From: Bradyrhizobium archetypum
Lineage (GTDB): Bacteria; Pseudomonadota; Alphaproteobacteria; Rhizobiales; Xanthobacteraceae
Direction: 5' to 3'
Assembly: GCF_013114835.1 (NCBI RefSeq)
Contig: NZ_JAAVLW010000003.1
Span: 62,001-126,000 of the forward strand
DNA length: 64,000 nt
Positions 45,779-55,513 of the stretch are shown one piece after another. The position numbers and the translations under genes are program-made. Each line of letters starts with the position of its first letter. Positions within the stretch are counted from its first letter, which is position 1. The notes below the pieces were generated by a model. That model saw only the letters and a program-made list of their open reading frames with translations, made no database searches and was not told the origin of the DNA.

Positions 45779-45911
45779 ACCGCAAGCTACCCTAGCTTTA
45801 CGCCATCCCATCCTCTATAAGCGCGGCCTTATCGGCATCGTAGCCCGTGCGCGAAGCGCTGGGCCGTCCGCATTTGGACGATGCCTCCGACAACACCCCT
45901 AGAGGACCGTT

Positions 45912-46094
45912 ATGGCCGTTCCCAGAAGAAAAACATCGCCGTCGCGGCGTGGCATGCGCCGCTCGGCGGATGCGCTGAAGAAGCCGACCTATGTCGAGGA
46001 CAAGGATTCCGGCGAGCTGCGCCGCCCGCACCACCTCGACCTGAAGACCGGCATGTACAAGGGCCGCCAGGTTCTGAAGAAGAAGGAATCCTGA
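45912..46094 (+). CDS. rpmF: 50S ribosomal protein L32
   Basis: Ribosomal protein bL32, 60 residues, very basic. It starts [20 protein letters not shown], the family hallmark, and ends [12 protein letters not shown]. It lacks the Cys4 zinc ribbon that some bacteria have, which is normal for alphaproteobacteria. It has its own gap of about 130 bases upstream after the mtgA terminator, so its own promoter is likely. In many bacteria rpmF precedes plsX and fabH; here it does not. Confidence 0.97.
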   Translation: MAVPRRKTSPSRRGMRRSADALKKPTYVEDKDSGELRRPHHLDLKTGMYKGRQVLKKKES

Positions 46095-46231
46095 CTGGGG
46101 TTCGGGGATAAGGCGTCGCGACCAGCGGCGTCTGCCCGAATTTGGCCAACGAGTGGGCCAACGGTTCCCTGAAGGCGAAGCGAAGCTTTGCCCGGGGGAC
46201 ATTCCGGTTTTCCTAGCAAGGCGCGATACCC

Positions 46232-46969
46232 ATGGTCGGTTTTCCGCTGCTTCTGATTCCGCTCGCGATCTACAACATCATCGTCTTCCTGATGCCCACC
46301 GTGTCGTTCACCGACCCGTTGGTGAAGTTGACGTTGATGTCGGGGGCGGAATGGACGGTGACGCTGAGCGACGTGCTGCTTACGCTCAGCATCCTGCTGC
46401 TGCTCGCCGAGGTCATCAAGGGCGCGCGCCCCGGCGCGAAATATCTCACCGACCATCTGCTGTCGCTGATCGTGTTCGGCGCGGCGGCGGCCGAATTCTT
46501 GCTGTGGCCGAAGTTCGGCACGTCGACCTATTTCCTGATGACGGCGCTGTCGCTGGTGGATTTCCTCTCCGGCCTCGCGTTGCGAACGCGGCGGCGTGCA
46601 GTTGCGGCGGCGCCAGCCGCGCAGCCGGCGGAAGCTGCAAAAGCGAAGGAAGCGGCAAAAGTCGAGACGCCAGCAGCCGAACCCGAACCCGCGCCCATGC
46701 CGGCATCGGCAACGGCCGCACCAGCGCCTGCCGCGCCATCGACGCCGGCGGCAGCCTCGGTCGCCGAATCGGTGCTGGCGGATCGCCCCGAACCGAAACC
46801 GGCCGAGCGTCCCGAACTGAAACCGGCGCAGCCCGCCGCTATGCCCGAGGCGGCCTCGTCTGCAGCGCCGTCGCCGGAAGCTCCGTCACCGGAGATCGCC
46901 TCGCCGGGACTGCAGCCGGGCTCGGGCCCTTCGCCGTCGCCGGACAAGCCGGATACGCCCCAGCGCTGA
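46232..46969 (+). CDS. membrane protein with Pro/Ala-rich tail, unknown function
   Basis: Protein of 245 residues. Four hydrophobic helices span residues 1-115 (from FPLLLIPLAIYNIIVFLM to YFLMTALSLVDFLSGLAL). The rest (about 120-245) is a low-complexity tail rich in Ala, Pro and Glu, with repeats such as PEPKPAERPELKPAQP, likely disordered and in the cytoplasm or periplasm. I do not recognise the family with certainty. Third-position GC and a sound start support a real gene. It converges with the small gene that follows, leaving one base between them. Confidence 0.78.
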   Translation: MVGFPLLLIPLAIYNIIVFLMPTVSFTDPLVKLTLMSGAEWTVTLSDVLLTLSILLLLAEVIKGARPGAKYLTDHLLSLIVFGAAAAEFLLWPKFGTSTYFLMTALSLVDFLSGLALRTRRRAVAAAPAAQPAEAAKAKEAAKVETPAAEPEPAPMPASATAAPAPAAPSTPAAASVAESVLADRPEPKPAERPELKPAQPAAMPEAASSAAPSPEAPSPEIASPGLQPGSGPSPSPDKPDTPQR

Positions 46970-46970
46970 T

Positions 46971-47258
46971 CTAGACGGTTTGCCGCGTCCGGAAGCCGGC
47001 GCCGTAGCGCCGGGTCTGGCTGGCGCCATAGGCCGTCTGCGCATCCGCGAGCGAGGCGCGCCGGAGGCCGCGGGTCTGCGAGGCCTGGTCGGCGGTCGCG
47101 ATCAACTGCGCAAGGAAGGTCGGATCAGGCCGCGGCATGGCAGCTCTCTGCGACCAGTGAACGGACTGGGTGATCGGCACCAGCTCAACGCAGGCCGGCT
47201 CATCGAGGTTGACGAACTCGCCGTCCAAAATTTCCTCTGATCGATCGATATCCAGCAT
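46971..47258 (-). CDS. small conserved hypothetical protein (95 residues)
   Basis: Soluble protein of 95 residues with no membrane helix. The C-terminal half has the phrase FLAQLIATADQASQTRGLRRASLADAQTAYGA (in parts: FLAQLIATADQASQTRGLRR, ADAQTAYGAS), a pattern I know from many short unnamed rhizobial proteins. The N-terminus is acidic (DIDRSEEILDGEF). The start at 47258 is the first ATG. No function can be given. Confidence 0.7.
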   Translation of the reverse strand: MLDIDRSEEILDGEFVNLDEPACVELVPITQSVHWSQRAAMPRPDPTFLAQLIATADQASQTRGLRRASLADAQTAYGASQTRRYGAGFRTRQTV

Positions 47259-47489
47259 CGCACACCGTAACCGGCTGAACTGTCACATTTTGGGACGTTA
47301 CGTCGCCCTGCGATCTGACCTCGCAAGGCCTATGCCGCTCCCTCCCGATCCGTTCCCGGCCGATCCGGGAAGCATGTGAAACATGGTTTCCGGATTATTT
47401 ATGAACTTTGCCTAGCCTGTCCTTCGAAACAACCACTATCCTCAATTTTTGAGGGAATCACCCGCGGTGTCCCGAATCGAGGCGTCCTG

Positions 47490-49181
47490 ATGGCCCCTGT
47501 CCCGCAAGCCTCCAGCATCCTTGCCTCCCTGGGCCAGGCCGCCTTCCTCTGGGACCTGGCCGCGGACACCATCACCTGGAGCGATAATGCCGCTGATGTC
47601 TTCGCCGACATCCCGACGGAAGCGCTCGCCAGCGGCAGCAGGTTTGCTAAGCTGATCGAGCCCTCCCGCTCGATCCGAACGGATGCGCTCGCGCAGTCGG
47701 CGCCGGCGCGGAGCGGCGAGGGCGTTGCCTATCGGATCGAATATGGCGTGCGGGCCACGAGCTCGGCGCCGATACTCTGGATCGAGGAAACCGGTTGCTG
47801 GTTTGCAGGGCCTGACGGCAAGCCGGTGCGGGCGCAAGGCATCGTCCGTATCAACAACGAGCGCCACGCCCGTGACGAACAGCTCATGCGGCTGTCGAGG
47901 CACGATCCGCTGACCGGTGAACTCAATCGCACGCATCTCGTCGCGGCGCTGGCGGAAGCGATCGAGGAAGCCATGCGTTTCCGCTCGGCTTCCGCCTTCA
48001 TGCTGATCGGCATCGATCATCTGGCGCGCGTCAACGACGCCTTCGGCTTCGACGTCGCCGATGCCGTGATTGCCGAAGTCGGAAAACGTATCCGCGCCAA
48101 GCTGCGCGCCGGCGACGTGCTCGGGCGGTTCTCCGGCAACAAGTTCGGCCTGATCCTGAGGAACTGCACCGTCGACGACACCAATATCGCCGCCGAGCGC
48201 TTCCTCGCGGGAATCCGCGACGAGGTGATCCCGACCAAATCCGGCCCCGTCTCGGTCACGGCCTCGATCGGCGCAATCAGTATCCCGCGTTACGCCCGCA
48301 ACCCTGATGAGGCGATCAACCGCGCCCAGGAAACGCTCGATGCCGCCAAGCGCCGTCGCGCCGGATCGTTCTCGCTGTGGAAGCCGAACGTCGAACGCGA
48401 CGCCCAGCGGCGCGTCAACATCCGCGTCACCGACGAGATCGTCACCGCACTGAACGAGCGACGGATCGTCACCGCTTTTGAGCCCGTAGTCGAAGCGCGC
48501 TCGCGGCAGCCGGCGTTCTACGAATGCCTGGTGCGGATGGAGCAAGAGGACGGCCGGGCGCTGCTGGCGCCCGACATCGTGCCGGTGGCCGAGCGGTTGG
48601 GCCTGATCCGGCTGGTCGATCACCGCGTGCTCGAACTCGCGGTCGCCGAACTTGCGGCTTCGCCGAGCGTGCGGCTCAGCCTCAACATCTCGCCCGACAC
48701 CACGATGGACCCGGATTGGTGGATGGGAATCGAATCGCTGATGCAGGCCCATCCCGGCGTCGGCGAGCGGCTGATCGTCGAGATCACCGAGACGGTTGCG
48801 ATCCAGGATATCGACGATGTTCGTGACTTCGTCACCCGGTTGAAGAATTTCGGCAGCCAGATCGCGATCGACGACTTCGGCGCCGGTTACACTTCATTCC
48901 GCAACTTGCGCAAGCTCGGCGTCGATATCGTGAAGATCGACGGCGCCTTCGTGCAGAACATCGCGCGCTCCGCGGACGATCGCGCCTTCGTGCATACGCT
49001 GATCGACCTGGCGAACCGCCTGCAGATCAAGACGGTGGCGGAATGGGTGCAGGACGAGGAAGCCGCCGTGATGCTGCGCGAATGGGGCTGCGACTACATC
49101 CAGGGCCGCCTGATCGGGCTCGCCTCGCCGCAGCGGCCTTGGGCCGCGGCAACGGACGCCGTGCTGCCAGCAGCGAGTTAG
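47490..49181 (+). CDS. GGDEF/EAL protein with degenerate GGDEF and intact EAL domain
   Basis: Protein of 563 residues. A PAS-like domain (about 8-120) leads into a GGDEF domain (about 135-300), whose active site reads SGNKF instead of GG[DE]EF, so it should not make c-di-GMP. The EAL domain (about 310-555) begins YECLVRM (Glu kept, Ala replaced by Cys) and keeps the phosphodiesterase residues: Asn in LNISPD, Glu in VEITET, DDFGAGY, Lys in VKIDGAF and Gln in YIQGRLIG. It is likely a c-di-GMP phosphodiesterase with a sensory GGDEF. I start it at the ATG at 47490 after GAGG; a longer reading to 47376 has no ribosome binding site. No membrane helix seen. Confidence 0.88.
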   Translation: MAPVPQASSILASLGQAAFLWDLAADTITWSDNAADVFADIPTEALASGSRFAKLIEPSRSIRTDALAQSAPARSGEGVAYRIEYGVRATSSAPILWIEETGCWFAGPDGKPVRAQGIVRINNERHARDEQLMRLSRHDPLTGELNRTHLVAALAEAIEEAMRFRSASAFMLIGIDHLARVNDAFGFDVADAVIAEVGKRIRAKLRAGDVLGRFSGNKFGLILRNCTVDDTNIAAERFLAGIRDEVIPTKSGPVSVTASIGAISIPRYARNPDEAINRAQETLDAAKRRRAGSFSLWKPNVERDAQRRVNIRVTDEIVTALNERRIVTAFEPVVEARSRQPAFYECLVRMEQEDGRALLAPDIVPVAERLGLIRLVDHRVLELAVAELAASPSVRLSLNISPDTTMDPDWWMGIESLMQAHPGVGERLIVEITETVAIQDIDDVRDFVTRLKNFGSQIAIDDFGAGYTSFRNLRKLGVDIVKIDGAFVQNIARSADDRAFVHTLIDLANRLQIKTVAEWVQDEEAAVMLREWGCDYIQGRLIGLASPQRPWAAATDAVLPAAS

Positions 49182-49192
49182 CTCTCTCCGCG

Positions 49193-49229
49193 CGTCCTCC
49201 CTGCGAACGCACGCGAACGCAGGACGACA
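49193..49229. repeat. short inverted repeat, family C-like
   Basis: CCTGCG (49201-49206) and CGCAGG (49219-49224) with outer GTCCT and AGGAC pieces, between the converging EAL and phaR genes. It resembles the ends of the elements at 36415 and 55375. It may act as a two-way terminator, though no T run is present. Confidence 0.45.
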
Positions 49230-49256
49230 GTGGAGAACGTGAGATGAAGGAGAGTT

Positions 49257-49856
49257 CTACCCTTCCTTCTTCGGCTCTTTCGACATGCGCTCGAGGCGTT
49301 CCTGCATGTCCTTCATCTGGCGGCGAAGATCATCGATATTGTCTTCGTCCAGCGCCGGCTCCGGCACCTTCTCCGGTTCGGAGGAGGCCGCTCCGGCGCG
49401 TGGCGGCACGAACGGCTTGAACATCGAGAACGTCTGCTGAAACAATTCCATGTTGCGACGGACATGTTCTTCGAGCGGCGCGAATGGCGTTCCGCTGAAC
49501 GTGTTGGCAAGCTGCTTGCGGAATTTTTCCTGTTCGCGCGTCAGCGTATCGATCGACTGCTCCAGATATTTCGGCACCACCATCTGCATGCTGTCGCCGT
49601 AGAAGCGGATCAGTTGACGCAGGAAAGTCGTGGGCAACAGATTTTGCCCGGCCTTGTTTTCCTGCTCGAAGATGATTTGCGCCAGCACCTGGCGGGTGAT
49701 GTCGTCGCCGGTCTTGGCGTCATAGACGAGGAAATCCTCGCCTTCCTTCACCATCGCCGCGAGATCCTCGAGCGTCACGTAGGTGCTGGTGCCGGTATTA
49801 TAGAGCCGCCGGTTGGCGTATTTCTTGATCGTCGTAGGTTGGTCTGACTTTGCCAT
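49257..49856 (-). CDS. phaR: polyhydroxyalkanoate synthesis repressor PhaR
   Basis: Regulator of 199 residues that binds DNA and PHB granules, repressing phasin and own genes until polymer forms. The N-terminal DNA-binding domain has TIKKYANRRLYNTGTSTYVTLEDLA (parts: TIKKYANRRLYNT, TYVTLEDLAAMV), the family hallmark. The second part has EQENKAGQNLLPTTFLRQLIRFYGD-type sequence, and the end is a coiled helix (DLRRQMKDMQERLERM). I use the ATG at 49856. It diverges from phaA across a gap of 317 bases that would hold both promoters. Confidence 0.96.
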   Translation of the reverse strand: MAKSDQPTTIKKYANRRLYNTGTSTYVTLEDLAAMVKEGEDFLVYDAKTGDDITRQVLAQIIFEQENKAGQNLLPTTFLRQLIRFYGDSMQMVVPKYLEQSIDTLTREQEKFRKQLANTFSGTPFAPLEEHVRRNMELFQQTFSMFKPFVPPRAGAASSEPEKVPEPALDEDNIDDLRRQMKDMQERLERMSKEPKKEG

Positions 49857-51352
<1,496 letters not shown>

Positions 51353-51423
51353 ACTAAAGGCACAGTGATCGGTTGAATGATGAAAAGATCATCTCGCAAC
51401 CGCGGCTCGAATTGGTAAAGATG

Positions 51424-51453
51424 AAATGCCCGGTCTCGCGCCGGGCATTTTCG
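51424..51453 (+). terminator. Rho-independent terminator after phaA
   Basis: AAATGCCCGG and CCGGGCATTT form a perfect ten-base stem around TCTCGCG, followed by TCGT. It is the best terminator in the window by stem, with the arm's own TTT serving as a short T run. It suggests that phaB is at least partly transcribed from its own promoter. Confidence 0.75.
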
Positions 51454-51457
51454 TCTC

Positions 51458-51485
51458 ATGCAAGCGTTTCCAAGAGCGCTTGCAT
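51458..51485. repeat. inverted repeat in the phaA-phaB gap
   Basis: ATGCAAGCG and CGCTTGCAT, nine-base perfect arms around a ten-base loop, directly after the phaA terminator and about 90 bases before phaB. It may be an operator for phaB, a second terminator stem or the start of a small RNA. Confidence 0.5.
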
Positions 51486-51575
51486 ACAAGAACGCTTCAA
51501 GACCTGAAGATTGAGATTCGTCAAAAGACCGGGACAATTCCGGCGTACTGAGAGATTACCAAGGAGGACTACGAC

Positions 51576-52301
51576 ATGGCACGTGTTGCATTGGTTACGG
51601 GGGGGACGCGAGGCATTGGCGCTGCGATCAGCAAGGCGCTGAAGGCTGCGGGCTACAAGGTTGCGGCAAGCTACGCGGGCAACGATGCCGCCGCCGAGAA
51701 ATTCAAATCCGAGACCGGCATCCCCGTCTACAAATGGGACGTCTCCTCGTTCGATGCCTGCGCCGACGGCGTCAAGAAGGTCGAGGCCGATCTCGGGCCG
51801 ATCGACGTGCTGGTCAACAATGCCGGCATCACCAAGGACGGCGCCTTCCACAAGATGACGCTCGAGCAATGGAACGCGGTCATCAACACCAATCTCGGCT
51901 CGCTGTTCAACATGACGCGCCCGGTGATCGAGGGCATGCGCGCCCGCAAGTTCGGCCGCATCATCAACATCTCCTCGATCAACGGCCAGAAGGGACAATT
52001 CGGCCAGGTCAACTATTCCGCGGCCAAGGCCGGCGATATCGGCTTCACCAAGGCGCTTGCGCTGGAGAACGCCAAGGCAGGCGTCACCGTGAATGCGATC
52101 TGCCCCGGCTACATCAACACCGAGATGGTGCAGGCGGTGCCGAAGGAGGTGCTGGAGAAGAGCATTCTGCCGCTGATCCCGGTCAACCGCCTTGGCGAGC
52201 CCGAGGAGATCGCCCGCGCCGTGGTGTTCCTCGCCGCCGATGAGGCGAGTGGAATCACCGGCTCGACCATGACCATCAACGGCGGGCAATACATGGTGTG
52301 A
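51576..52301 (+). CDS. phaB: acetoacetyl-CoA reductase
   Basis: Second step of PHB synthesis: NADPH-dependent reduction of acetoacetyl-CoA to (R)-3-hydroxybutyryl-CoA. It is a short-chain dehydrogenase of 241 residues. The cofactor loop is TGGTRGIGAAIS, NNAGITKDG follows, the catalytic Ser is in NISSINGQKGQFGQ and the Tyr-x3-Lys in NYSAAKAGDIGF. The phrase INGQKGQFGQ(V/T)NYSAAKAG is a PhaB hallmark. AAGGAGG precedes the ATG. phaC, the synthase, is not in the window. Confidence 0.96.
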   Translation: MARVALVTGGTRGIGAAISKALKAAGYKVAASYAGNDAAAEKFKSETGIPVYKWDVSSFDACADGVKKVEADLGPIDVLVNNAGITKDGAFHKMTLEQWNAVINTNLGSLFNMTRPVIEGMRARKFGRIINISSINGQKGQFGQVNYSAAKAGDIGFTKALALENAKAGVTVNAICPGYINTEMVQAVPKEVLEKSILPLIPVNRLGEPEEIARAVVFLAADEASGITGSTMTINGGQYMV

Positions 52302-52309
52302 CCGATTTC

Positions 52310-52425
52310 CGTTATTGCCAGCGACAAACGCGAAGCGTTTGCGCAAGGGAGCGCTAGCGACGAAGCAATCCATCTTAGCTATACAGGCAAGAAAGATGGA
52401 TTGCTTCGCTTTGCTCGCAATGACG
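52310..52425. repeat. intergenic inverted repeat, family A copy 4
   Basis: A diverged copy: left end CGTTATTGCCAGCGACAAAC, internal GACGAAGCAATCCATCTT, then AAGATGGATTGCTTCGCTTT and CTCGCAATGACG at the right. The inner arms GAAGCAATCCATCTT and AAGATGGATTGCTTC are perfect. The right end stops five bases before the ATG of the EamA gene, so it forms the gene's leader. Confidence 0.82.
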
Positions 52426-52430
52426 AGACC

Positions 52431-53297
52431 ATGACTCCTCGTACCGCTACCCTGATCGGACTGACCGCGATCCTGATGTGGTCGCTGCTGTCGGTTCTGA
52501 CGGTCGCGACCGGCAAGATCCCCGCGTTCCAACTCGCCGCCATGACGTTCGCGATCGGGGCGCTGGTTGCCTTTGCGAGTTTCCTGTTCCGACCCGCCGC
52601 CTTCAATGCGTTGAAGCAGCCGCCCGTCGCCTGGGTCGTCGGCGTCGGCGGATTGTTCGGCTATCACGCGCTCTATTTCCTCGCGCTTCGCTTTGCACCG
52701 CCGGCGGAAGCCGGCCTGTTGAACTATCTCTGGCCGCTTCTGATCGTGCTGTTCTCGTCACTGCTGCCCGGGGAGCGGCTGGCGCCGCATCATATTATCG
52801 GTGCGTTGCTCGGCCTTGCCGGCACCGTGCTGCTGTTCGCCGGCAATACCGGCAGCTTTACGCCCGGGCAGATCCCGGGATTGGCGGCGGCCTTCGTCGC
52901 AGCTTTTGTGTGGGCGGCCTATTCAGTGATGTCGCGCAAACTGAAGGCGGTGCCGACCGATGCGGTGGCCGGCTTCTGCCTCGCCACCGCGCTGCTCGCC
53001 GCGCTGGTTCACGGCATGGTCGAGACCACCGCGTGGCCGGAGACGATCGGGCAATGGCTTGCCATCATCGCGCTCGGCGTCGGCCCGGTCGGCGCGGCGT
53101 TCTTTGTCTGGGATATCGGCATGAAGCGCGGCGACATCCGCGTGCTCGGCGCCGCCTCCTACGCGACGCCGCTGCTCTCGACCGCGTTTCTGATTGTTGC
53201 AGGGTTCGCGCAAGCGACGGCCACCATTGCCATCGCCGCGGTCCTGATCGCCGGCGGCGGATTGATCGCAGCGAAGGATATGGTGCAGAAAAAGTAG
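52431..53297 (+). CDS. EamA/DMT-family transporter (YddG-like)
   Basis: Membrane protein of 288 residues with ten helices and two EamA repeats. Marks are LIGLTAILMWSLLSVLTVATG at the start, YHALYFLALRFAPPAEAGLLNYLWPLLIVL (parts: ALYFLALRFAPPAEA, LLNYLWPLLIVLFS) and GDIRVLGAASYATPLLST. The pattern NYLWPLLIVLFS is close to aromatic amino acid exporters of the YddG type. The ATG at 52431 lies directly after a repeat copy, so its leader RNA is likely structured, and no clear ribosome binding site other than GACGAGA is seen. Confidence 0.87.
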   Translation: MTPRTATLIGLTAILMWSLLSVLTVATGKIPAFQLAAMTFAIGALVAFASFLFRPAAFNALKQPPVAWVVGVGGLFGYHALYFLALRFAPPAEAGLLNYLWPLLIVLFSSLLPGERLAPHHIIGALLGLAGTVLLFAGNTGSFTPGQIPGLAAAFVAAFVWAAYSVMSRKLKAVPTDAVAGFCLATALLAALVHGMVETTAWPETIGQWLAIIALGVGPVGAAFFVWDIGMKRGDIRVLGAASYATPLLSTAFLIVAGFAQATATIAIAAVLIAGGGLIAAKDMVQKK

Positions 53298-53301
53298 GGC
53301 G

Positions 53302-53733
53302 TCACGTCGGCTTCCAGCCCTTCGGTGCCAGCTCGAATTTTGCAAACTCGAACCCCGGCGCCACCGTGCAGCCGACCAGCGTCCAATCGCCGTTGCTCGC
53401 CGCGGCTTGCCAGGCATGCGGCGGGACGGTCGCTTGCGGCGCCTCGCCGCCAGCAAGATCGGCGCCCAGCTTCACGCTGCGTTGGCCGTTATCGTCAGCG
53501 ATCTGCAGCGTCAGCGGCGCACCTGCGTAATAGTGCCAGATCTCCACTGCATCGATGCGATGCCAGTGCGAGCGCTCGCCGCGCGCCAGCAGGAAATAGA
53601 TTGCGGTCGACCGCGCGCGTCCCTCGGCGTCCACGCTTTCGTCGCGAAACGTCTCGCGGTAGTGGCCGCCTTCAGGATGCGGCTGGAGATCGAGCCGCGC
53701 GATGATATCGGCAGCTTCTTTCGAAAGCGCCAT
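53302..53733 (-). CDS. cupin protein, DUF985 family
   Basis: Small beta-barrel protein of 143 residues. Family marks are LDLQPHPEGGHYRETFRD, STAIYFLLARGERSHWHRIDAVEIWHYYAG (parts: STAIYFLL, SHWHRIDAVEIWHYY) and VPPHAWQAA. The His and Glu residues could bind a metal, but the reaction is not known. Its ATG overlaps the gloB stop by one base (TGATG), so the two are translated together. Confidence 0.88.
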   Translation of the reverse strand: MALSKEAADIIARLDLQPHPEGGHYRETFRDESVDAEGRARSTAIYFLLARGERSHWHRIDAVEIWHYYAGAPLTLQIADDNGQRSVKLGADLAGGEAPQATVPPHAWQAAASNGDWTLVGCTVAPGFEFAKFELAPKGWKPT

Positions 53734-54500
53734 CAGGACTTGTTCTTGCGTTCGCGCAGTTCGCCGAACACTTTGTCGGCGCTCGCGCCCTTCATGTGCA
53801 ACGCCGCCGCGACCGACGGCTCATCGGCGCGCAGGAACACGTTGGCCTTCTTCTCCTCGCCGAGCAGCACCGGGATCGTCGGCTTGTTCTCGGCGCGCAG
53901 CCGCGTCACTTCTTCGGCGCGCGCCTTCAGTGCCGGGTTGTCGCCGTCGACGGTGAGCGCGAACTTGACATTGGACGCCGTATATTCGTGGCCGCAATAG
54001 AGTTTGAAATCGTCCGGCAGCGCGCGCAGCTTCAACAGCGAGTCCCACATCATGGGATAGGTGCCCTCGAACACGCGGCCGCAGCCGATCGAGAACAGCG
54101 TGTCGGCGGCAAACACCGCCTTCTCTGTGTCGAACACATAGGAGATATGGTCGAGCGTATGGCCCGGCGTTTCCAGCACCCGCGCCAGCAGACTTCCCAC
54201 CTTGATCACATCACCATGGCCCGCGCGCAGATCGACATTGGCGATCTTGGTGGACTTGTCGTGCGGGGCAACGACGCGACAGCCATATTTCTGCTTCAGC
54301 TCGGCGACGCCGCCGACATGGTCGTGATGGTGGTGCGTGATCAGGATATCGGTCAGCGTCCAGCCCTCGCGCTCCAGCGTCTTGATGATCGGGCCGGCTT
54401 CCGGCGCGTCGATCGATGCGGTGGCCTTGGTTGCGGCATCATGGATCAGATAGCCGAAATTGTCGCTGAGACAGGTGAAGGTCCGAATTTCCGCGGCCAT
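53733..54500 (-). CDS. gloB: hydroxyacylglutathione hydrolase (glyoxalase II)
   Basis: Metallo-beta-lactamase-fold enzyme of 255 residues that frees D-lactate and glutathione from S-lactoylglutathione in methylglyoxal detoxification. The metal motif THHHHDHVGG is complete, and the later ligands are His in ETPGHTLDH, Asp in FAADTLF and His in YCGHEYT. The start is the ATG at 54500, which gives the usual first strand IRTFTCLSDNFGYLI. The same frame stays open to 55244, but that part overlaps the divergent methyltransferase gene and is not coding. The DUF985 gene follows in the same operon. Confidence 0.95.
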   Translation of the reverse strand: MAAEIRTFTCLSDNFGYLIHDAATKATASIDAPEAGPIIKTLEREGWTLTDILITHHHHDHVGGVAELKQKYGCRVVAPHDKSTKIANVDLRAGHGDVIKVGSLLARVLETPGHTLDHISYVFDTEKAVFAADTLFSIGCGRVFEGTYPMMWDSLLKLRALPDDFKLYCGHEYTASNVKFALTVDGDNPALKARAEEVTRLRAENKPTIPVLLGEEKKANVFLRADEPSVAAALHMKGASADKVFGELRERKNKS

Positions 54501-54620
54501 GACAGCTCCGTGAGTTGAGGCTTTCGGCCCCGTTAGACTCCAGAAATATGGCGTTAACGCTTGCGCGGCAATGCCATTTTGGGCGCGCCGCAACGAAACA
54601 CGGTGTGGTAGATTGCGCGC

Positions 54621-55367
54621 ATGACCATCGACGTCATCGATCTCCGCGATTTCTATTCGCAGCGCCTCGGCATCGTGGCGCGGCAGTTGATCAACCGCGG
54701 CATCCGGGCGCGCTGGCCCGATGCGGCAGGGCAGCGGGTGCTGGGGCTCGGCTATCCGACGCCCTATCTCGGCCTGTTTCGTGAGGATTCCGAGCGCTGC
54801 ATCGCTTTCATGCCGGCAGCCCAGGGCGTCTTGAAATGGCCGACGGGGCGGCCTGCGCTGGCCACCCTGATCGATGAATTCTCGATGCCGTTGCCGGACG
54901 CCGCGGTGGACCGCATTTTGTTGGTCCATGCGCTGGAAATGTCCGACGATCCGGAGCGCTTGCTGCGCGAGGTGTGGCGGGTGCTGGCGCCGTCCGGCCG
55001 CCTGATTGCGGTGATTCCGAACCGGCGCGGCGTGTGGACGCGCACCGACAATACACCGTTCGGTCACGGCCGGCCGTATTCTCGCGCGCAGATCACGCAA
55101 TTGCTGCGGCAGACCTGGTTCACGCCGGCGGCGTGGGGTGAGGCGCTGTTCCTGCCGCCGGTCGGCAATAGCTGGTTTCTGCGTTCGGCGATGGCATGGG
55201 AGCGCGTCGGCGCCGCACTGTCGCTGCCGTTCGCAGGCGTTCATATCGTTGAAGCGACCAAGCAGGTCTATCGCGCGATTCCCGCCGGTCGCGAACGCAC
55301 GCGCCTGATTCCATCGCTGGAGCCGGTGCTGGTGCCGTCATCGACGGCGACGAGGGATAAGGCATAA
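54621..55367 (+). CDS. SAM-dependent methyltransferase, type 11
   Basis: Methyltransferase-like protein of 248 residues. The cofactor loop is GQRVLGLGYPTPYLG, a variant of the usual E/DxGxGxG, and the later motifs are DAAVDRILLVHALEMSDD and LREVWRVLAPSGRLIAVIPN. The region after 140 (TRTDNTPFGHGRPYSRAQITQLL) fits the family found next to gloB in alphaproteobacteria. The changed glycine loop leaves some doubt about SAM binding. Target unknown. It diverges from gloB; the two starts are 120 bases apart. Confidence 0.87.
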   Translation: MTIDVIDLRDFYSQRLGIVARQLINRGIRARWPDAAGQRVLGLGYPTPYLGLFREDSERCIAFMPAAQGVLKWPTGRPALATLIDEFSMPLPDAAVDRILLVHALEMSDDPERLLREVWRVLAPSGRLIAVIPNRRGVWTRTDNTPFGHGRPYSRAQITQLLRQTWFTPAAWGEALFLPPVGNSWFLRSAMAWERVGAALSLPFAGVHIVEATKQVYRAIPAGRERTRLIPSLEPVLVPSSTATRDKA

Positions 55368-55374
55368 TCTATCC

Positions 55375-55498
55375 GCTCGTCGTCCCTGCGAACGCACGGA
55401 CCCATAACCACCGCTGATCTTTGTTTTGGAAGTCGTCTACCCGCGTGCCTCAATGAAGGCCGCGGCGTATGATTCCCTTGCGTTCGCAGGAACGACGA
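55375..55498. repeat. intergenic inverted repeat, family C copy
   Basis: Left end CTCGTCGTCCCTGCGAACGC, right end GCGTTCGCAGGAACGACGA: the arms CGTCGT-CCTGCGAACGC and GCGTTCGCAGG-ACGACG pair over about 17 bases with one unpaired base. The internal phrase CCATAACCACCG recalls the element at 36415. It lies between converging genes. Confidence 0.75.
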
Positions 55499-55513
55499 TC
55501 TCGCGTGGATTAG

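Noticed and set aside
54501..55244. Extension of gloB by 248 residues upstream of its start
   Set aside because: The added part overlaps the divergent methyltransferase gene and lacks family similarity; glyoxalase II proteins are about 255 residues long, as given by the ATG at 54500.
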